A stretch of DNA of 64,000 bases from Rhizodiscina lignyota (lineage: Eukaryota; Ascomycota; Dothideomycetes; Aulographales; Rhizodiscinaceae), in contig ML978123.1 of assembly GCA_010015805.1 (NCBI GenBank), forward strand, positions 3,038,001 to 3,102,000, given 5' to 3'. The position numbers were made by a program, and so were the translations under genes. This document shows, piece by piece, positions 58,373-64,000 of this stretch. Every line of letters starts with the position of its first letter. The stretch's first letter is position 1. Under the pieces are notes generated by a model. It was not told the DNA's origin and ran no database searches. It saw only the letters and a list, made by a program, of their open reading frames with translations.

Positions 58373-58413
58373 CCTTACCACCAGCGCGAGTCGAACTCGC
58401 GGTGGCAGTAAGG
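58373..58413. repeat. Imperfect 19-bp inverted repeat, tRNA T-arm-like centre
   Basis: Left arm 58373-58391 (CCTTACCACC...CGCGAGT) pairs imperfectly with right arm 58395-58413; the innermost 7 bp (CGCGAGT/ACTCGCG) are perfect, with loop CGA. On the minus strand the centre reads GAGTTCGACTC, which matches a Pol III B-box and a tRNA T-loop. No cloverleaf could be completed. Confidence 0.6.
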
Positions 58414-59255
58414 GAAAACCAGGCGGACTGATTTATTATTGGCTGATCAAGTGTTAGTACTGTATCTTTTCGGGGTGGCGCACCTTTATTTTCCACTCTC
58501 AGTTCTCGCTACCGTTGCGCCATAGCAGGTCATCGAACGCCTTTGATGAGGACATTTTAACTTTGAATATATAGTTAAGAATATAAGAGCGTACATAGAA
58601 TCCAGGCCTACACCACACCGCAGCGTGGTCCCTCGGAACTGCAGTTTTTCTTTTCTCCACAACAGCCACAGGTCTTCCTCTTGCAAACATTTTCTTCCTG
58701 GTCTCCGCGCCCATGGACATTTGACACTGACATATTTTCCACATCTTTGATTCCAAGAGAGACATTCATTCCAGCTTTTTAATTTCGGCTGCGTGTAGTT
58801 ATACGGCCTCCAGGCATGTTTTCCCTTGAGCAGGGCACCGACCCTTTCCGGTCAACCAATATCGGCTGCAAACGAGACAGAGTAGAACACTGATCTTTAA
58901 TAGATAGGTTCTCTTGCCATTGCCAATTAACGGATTATCGCAGTTGTCTCTTTCCTTGCGACACGCTGGGACTACCGTCTACGGAGAGCAATACCAGCGC
59001 CCGCCGATGCATCAGCCGGATATATACAACGGAATTGGATGGTCGGACAACCCCAAAGGAGTGTGCGACGCTTGGCTCGGATGTCATTAAATCTGCACAT
59101 CTCCAGGCTGCCGCTGTGGTACATCAGTTGCAGCGAGAGACGGCTCACTGAGCTGCTGCGCGTTCCATTAGAATCGCGTGTCGATAAGCCGAATACATCT
59201 CTCGATTTCGCATCTACTGCCTATGACAGGCATATATCTGCAGTCGTCGGTGTCG

Positions 59256-61255
59256 TTATCGTACCTCTTCATATGCTTCAGCAACAGTCTGCTGTATCGT
59301 CTGAGCAAATTTCGAGCAACATGCCAGGTCCTTCAAGGCTAACAACAGTGTGGACAGGACTGTTCCGAAATAATCGCGGCTTATACTACCTTCGGTAAAG
59401 TCTGCTGAAACGCAGTTGAACGCAAGCTGGATCGCGGCGACAGTGTGGTGCGGATATGGATCCCAGGCGACGAAGGATTTGACCGACGAGAGCGTGGAGC
59501 TCATCGACGTATCGTCGGCGCTGTATGGAGAAAAGGTATTTTTCAGGCCAAGAGTGAGTACATCACTGATGCACTGTACTGCTTCCATCCTTGATATTGA
59601 CAGGCGATCGAGTAACTCAGTTCGACCCACCGCTTGTATGGCATCGGCAAGAATAAGGACACCAAGATAGTAATGAAGCAGGACGACATCTGGAAGAGGC
59701 AGTAGTGAGCAAAATGATACCTAAGTTAAGGGAGTCAAAAGAGTAATGATGAGACCCACTCACACCACACCAATCTAGTTGAACGACTTAGTAGGTAGAG
59801 CTTCTTCTCACAGACATCCAGTATCGGCTGGTACACGGTCTGGAAGTGCGCAATAGCGTCACTGGCACCGACAAATGCGTGCGTCACTTTAGTCTCGTCA
59901 TGGCCATCCCGCAAAGCTTCTTTGAAGAGCGCTATTCTTTTGAACGTATAAAGCTTCCAGCGAGATGTCACTCCGATGACCTTCATTGCAGTATCATCTG
60001 TCACTACAAATCCATTGCGCAGCCACGACTCAGTTTCGACTTGGAAGAGTAGACTGCGCTTCCGGATTAGCTCGAATGTAGCCTCGAATTCGAATCCCAG
60101 GAGTCCAGAACACAAAACGGATTGCCGGTCAAGAGTGAGTGATGATGCTGTATCCATAATGAGTCCAACTAGATACGCGCCAGCCTCGGCGTCGAGTAAA
60201 GCCTTGTCAGCAACCATGTCAGCCGTCACATGGTTAAAGCTTGATCTTGGACTAGCTGGTTCACTGGAAAGTGAGAATTGCAATGTCCGTGGTCGTGCTC
60301 GCAATGCCTGCAATTTCTGAAGTGCGAGTTGAAGGCAAGTATATCCAGATAGGCCGTTCATCTCTTCACTCTTAGAGATACCGCAGGGCAGGGGCGTCAG
60401 GCCAAATATAAGCATAGTGAGAACTGCGCGGTACGAGCTCTGGTTGATGAGTTTAAGCATGTCTTGTCGCGCTTTTCGCCAGAAATGCTCAGCTAGCTCC
60501 TCGAATTGCTCATCAGGGCATTCTTTACCACGAGAAGGGTACAGCAATGGTAGCCATCGTGCGGAAAAAGCATAGATGGCATTCAGGAGGGGAGCATAGA
60601 CAACTGACTCCTGGTCCGCAGGGTTCGTCGACGTTGGCATTGCGATCCTGGAATCACTCTCCGAACGCTCTTCATCACCGATCAACTCATCTAGGCATGT
60701 ATACAACTGCCAAAGGCTGACCGCCTGCGAACTCTTAGCCGTAGCCTCTCCAAGGCTGGTCCTTTGAGGAGAAATCCAGGGATACTCAAGATTTCTCCTC
60801 CGGGCACAGTCGATCACTGTATCCGCAACGAGGGTGCCTAGAAACTTTTCAAAGACTCCCGTATAGATGGCGAAAAGTTGTTTTTGAATGGATTCGATAT
60901 CCAGTAAGGAGCCCACGTTGGGGTTTGCAGCTCTTTTGGCTGTGAGCGTGTCTCGACTGTCCAATGGCTTCCAGGCATGGCTCGTCTTCATCCATTCATC
61001 GGACGCTGTCGGATTCGAGGCTGCAAGCCCTGTGACTCCCAGAATCCACTGGAGATCTCAGTTTCGGGCAAGAGAGACGATTTTTCACAAGGTCAGACTG
61101 ACATTGAAGGTACATGGTCGGTTCCGGCCCGAGCACCTCGAGCACGATCCCAATCTTGAGGCTGACGCATCGCATCGGAGCCGAGATGTGCGACATCCAT
61201 CGCAGCTAGAGAACTGCTTTCTGCGCCGAGGCGAAGTCGCTTGCATCTCTATCAT
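59256..61255 (-). CDS. Zn2Cys6 transcription factor
   Basis: Fungal regulator of 623 residues. Three exons (61255-61103, 61048-59764, 59689-59256) close exactly. The zinc cluster on exon 1 is FSSCDGCRTSRLRC...CSRCSGRNRPCTF, with a longer central spacing (C-x9-C), as seen in one branch of fungal Zn2Cys6 regulators. Splicing gives RPCTFNWILG after the cluster. No fungal_trans signature is obvious; instead the family-typical segments are IQKQLFAIYTGVFEKFL, TRLVWYVVLLHYYLGVLILADAI and, at the C-terminus, ALKDLACCSKFAQTIQQT. The frame is open upstream to 61393, so a longer start is possible. It is divergent from the CocE-like hydrolase gene (435 bp between starts) and is a good candidate to regulate it. 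Confidence 0.87.
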
Positions 61256-61689
61256 CGGTTTGGAGCTTCCTAAGAGCAGAAATCCATCGCGGAGGCTGCC
61301 CTGTAGAAAATGATGGGACGGTTGACGTGCGGGGTGGTGCGGACGCGATCCCCGGAAAATTGAAAGATGATACCGTAATGGGAATAGTCTCATTTCCTTG
61401 TCTCAGGGGCTCGGCCTCCGCAATAAGGCGAACATTTCTCGGCCATAAAGATCGCTTCGGAACCGACGTTTTACTTGCGCCGGTTGGTCGCGGACAGCAG
61501 CAATATCTTCCAACTCTTGGGTCTGACCCGTTCTCATCTTCAAGAGAATGAGCGTTGCGGAGATCATCCTCCTGATGGCATATAAAAACGCCGGGCGAGA
61601 TCGAACGGAATAGGTATGCATTCCTAAAGTTCTTTGTTCTGAATCACAAAAGCAGACATAATTCGATAGAGGGTTTATTTTTTGTGAAG
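61256..61689. promoter_or_regulatory. Divergent promoter region, regulator and hydrolase
   Basis: 434 bp between the start codons of the Zn2Cys6 regulator and the CocE-like hydrolase. GC-rich CCG/CGG-containing sequence is present (for example near 61320-61360), but no clear paired site was recognised. Confidence 0.5.
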
Positions 61690-63573
61690 ATGTCTATCAA
61701 GCTCCGCGATGCAAAGACAATAGACGAAACCTCTTTTGCTTACATTATCGAGCAGGACGTTGCGATCCCCCTCAAGAGCGGCGATATAATCCGCTGCAAT
61801 GTATACCGTCCGAAATCATCGTCCATTTCGCAGCGATATCCTGTACTTGTGACGTACGGCCCGTACGGAAAAGACGTCCGTTATGCAGAGTAAGCAGCCT
61901 GAAGGACAAGCTCGCAGAATTATTTACTGACATCGGCAGTTTTCACCCGAAGAGTTTCTCAGAAGTCGACAAAGAACACCACACAGAGCATTCAGCATGG
62001 GAGACTCCAACTCCGAGCTACTGGACTTCTCACGGATATGCTATTGTTCGCGCCGATGAAATTGGAACAGGACAGTCACCAGGGCTCTTGGATACTCTTT
62101 CTGCAGCAACCATCGATTCCTTTCACGAGCTTATTGAATGGGCTTCTGAGCAGTCCTGGTCTACGGGGAAAATTGGGCTTTTAGGCATCAGCTACTATGC
62201 CGGCACTCAATGGCACGTAGCTGCACGGCACCCCAAAGGACTGGAAGCAATCGTCCCATGGGAAGGATTTACGAACCTTTATCCCTCTTTCCGTCATGGA
62301 GGAATCTTGAGCAATGAATTCTTAAAGTGGTGGTGGAATCGTCAATGCGCTTCAAACCAGTATGGCTTGCCGGGTAGAGCTGCGCGTCACTGGGGCCCAG
62401 ATACCATCGAAGGAGATCTGACGGAAGAAGAACTGAAGGGGAACAGAGTGGTGCTCATGGATGAGCTTCCACACGCTCGATTCCGAGACAGCAAATTCTA
62501 CACATCCACTAACTTCAATCTGGAAGACATCACGACACCAATGCTCAGCGTCGCGAACTGGGGCGGCATCTTGCTCCATCTTCGAGGTAACGTGGAAGGC
62601 TACATGCAAGCCAGCTCTGAGTTTAAGTATCTTCGCTTCATCGTTGGCCGACACGACTTGCCGTTTTACTATCCAGAGGAAGTTGAAGTCCAGCGCAGCT
62701 TCCTCGACGCATTTTTGAAAGGTGAAGATCGGGTGGGATGGTCCCGCAAAGGCGCAGTGCCAGCAGTCGACCTTGTCCTGCGAAAAGGAGACGTCGGATA
62801 CAACAACCCGGTTAATGAGAGGAAATTTCCACGTCGGCAAGAGAATGAATGGCCAATTGCGAGGACACAATATACGAAATTTTATCTCACTCCTTCTCAG
62901 GAGCTTCGGACGACACCTGTGGATCCGGCCACACCACGCAAGATTGGCTACAAAGCACTTGGTACCGCTGATTCGCAGCAGCTCATCTCCTTCAGTACCC
63001 CGCCGTTTGAAGTGGAGACTGAAATCACTGGTCACGTCGTTGCTCACCTGAATGTGTCCGTCACTCCAACCCCAGGTAGCCCCGCGCCTTCCGATATCGA
63101 TCTCTTCTTGAGCCTTAGACATATGTCGTCCTCCGGCAAAGAGGTCTTCTATACTGGAACCGGAGGGGAAGCTGTTCCAATTACGAAAGGGTTTCTTCGC
63201 GTCAGTTTGAGGAAAACAAATCCAGACCACCCGCAGCATCGTCCGTGGCTCCCTCATCGAGATTACTATTCGACTGATGTCCTCCCAGTCATTCCTAATG
63301 AAATTTATGCGGTGGATGTTGAGATCTGGCCAACAAACGCTGTGTTTGAGAAGGGCGAGCGGCTTGTGCTCAACGTCAGCTCTGGAGACACTGATGGCAC
63401 CGGATGGTTCCGCCATAGCGATCAGACCGATAGGTAGGTTTGAGCACAGCACTTCAAGAGTTGTGACAACTAATTCGAACAGACTGGAGAACACGTTTGG
63501 AGGCACAAACTTTATTCATTTTGGCCCAAGGTACTTGAACTACCTGACCGTACCCATCATTCCGCCAAAGTAG
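61690..63573 (+). CDS. CocE/NonD-type alpha/beta hydrolase (X-Pro dipeptidyl-peptidase-like)
   Basis: Serine hydrolase of 594 residues in the CocE/NonD family, which splits esters, amides or X-Pro peptides. Three exons (61690-61889, 61940-63433, 63483-63573) join exactly (YA|DFHPK and TDR|LENTF). The N-terminal part has VAIPLKSGDIIRCNVYRP and PVLVTYGPYGKD, the fold start with oxyanion-hole region. The nucleophile elbow GISYYAG holds Ser151. HGYAIVRADEIGTGQSPG precedes it. The segment SVANWGGILLHLRGNVEGY lies where bacterial CocE has its catalytic aspartate (GWYD), and GRHDLPFYYPEEVE follows. The C-terminal half is the jelly-roll domain (FEVETEITGHVVAHLNVS, SDIDLFLSLR, TNAVFEKGERLVLNVSS). No signal peptide, so probably cytosolic. 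The substrate is unknown. Confidence 0.9.
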
Positions 63574-64000
63574 GTTGATTTAGCTGAAGGAAGTGCCAAA
63601 TATCAAATCTAACCATTGAAATCACCTATGCCAAGCAAAACAGAATTTTCCTCCCCAAGTGAAAATCATTTCCCGATCTCAACAATGCGCAAGAGGGCAG
63701 GTCGACTCCCTATTGCATTATCTCGACCTGACCGCGTCCCAAACAGCACAATGACTCGCAGCATTCACTCCAAAATCCTGCAAGAGTCTTCTCCCAAATA
63801 ACCAATCATCATCTCCTTATCTTCATTATATAGCCAGATAAGCCATTCGAGCGACGACCGTCCCCAGCCTCGAGCATATCGGCCATACAAGTTCAGTTCC
63901 GGTTTCGTTGGACCTGGCTCCTCTGACTCGGAAATCGACCGAACTTCTTTAGAAGCTGTAATATGAACCGATTAAAATGACATGGAAGATTTATTCATCC
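63574..64000. other. Downstream flank
   Basis: No gene is supported up to the window edge. Confidence 0.5.

Larger units (their letters stand above)
57221..59255. other. Intergenic region with possible small gene and hairpin
   Basis: Contains one doubtful small gene (57305-58108) and a strong imperfect hairpin (58373-58413), both listed separately. Nothing else is supported. Confidence 0.45.

Noticed and set aside
58373-58480. Possible tRNA gene on the minus strand
   Set aside because: Only the T-arm and B-box-like centre fit. No A-box, D-arm, anticodon arm or matching acceptor stem could be placed.

Overview
The window looks like nuclear DNA of a filamentous ascomycete (Pezizomycotina). 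The evidence is short 45-115 bp GT-AG introns with CTAAC/CTGAC-type branch sites, fungal-only families (Zn2Cys6 regulators, RTA1 and fungal-rhodopsin membrane proteins, SigF-like NTF2-like proteins, NACHT-type STAND proteins) and small secreted cysteine-rich proteins. I lean towards Dothideomycetes, but only from general resemblance. No convincing tRNA, rRNA, CRISPR array, intact transposon or virus-like element was found.

Layout. 0.8-5.1 kb: Nma111, an HtrA-type nuclear serine protease, then a SigF-like NTF2-like membrane protein. 6.1-13.1 kb: a head-to-head pair, a SNF2/RING helicase on the minus strand and an NLR-like NACHT protein with C-terminal C2H2 zinc fingers on the plus strand, sharing about 276 bp. 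13.1-16.6 kb: a gene-empty stretch with several perfect hairpins. 16.6-27.2 kb: an 8-cysteine secreted protein, an RTA1-like exporter, a Zn2Cys6 regulator, a purine nucleoside permease-like protein and a fungal-rhodopsin membrane protein. 28.8-31.8 kb: a second, shorter Nma111 paralogue with an intact catalytic triad and different introns. 34.1 kb: a second 8-cysteine secreted protein. 35.7-41.3 kb: flavin monooxygenase, aldehyde dehydrogenase and GNAT acetyltransferase. 41.8-45.9 kb: IST1 (ESCRT-III/MVB) and a CorA-like transporter, divergently arranged. 46.5 kb: a third secreted protein, apparently with an intron directly after its start codon.

48.5-63.6 kb is rich in catabolic or secondary-metabolism-type genes: a Zn2Cys6 regulator, a salicylate-hydroxylase-like FAD monooxygenase, two tandem F-box-like genes, a cytochrome P450, a second Zn2Cys6 regulator and a divergent CocE/NonD-type hydrolase. 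There is no backbone synthase, so this is better read as a possible oxidative catabolic or detoxification cluster than as a classical biosynthetic cluster. CGG-type repeats lie upstream of the FAD monooxygenase.

Gene models were built by hand from open frames, splice signals and family resemblance. Where exon phases add up to a complete frame this is stated. All functional names are family-level calls made without database searches.
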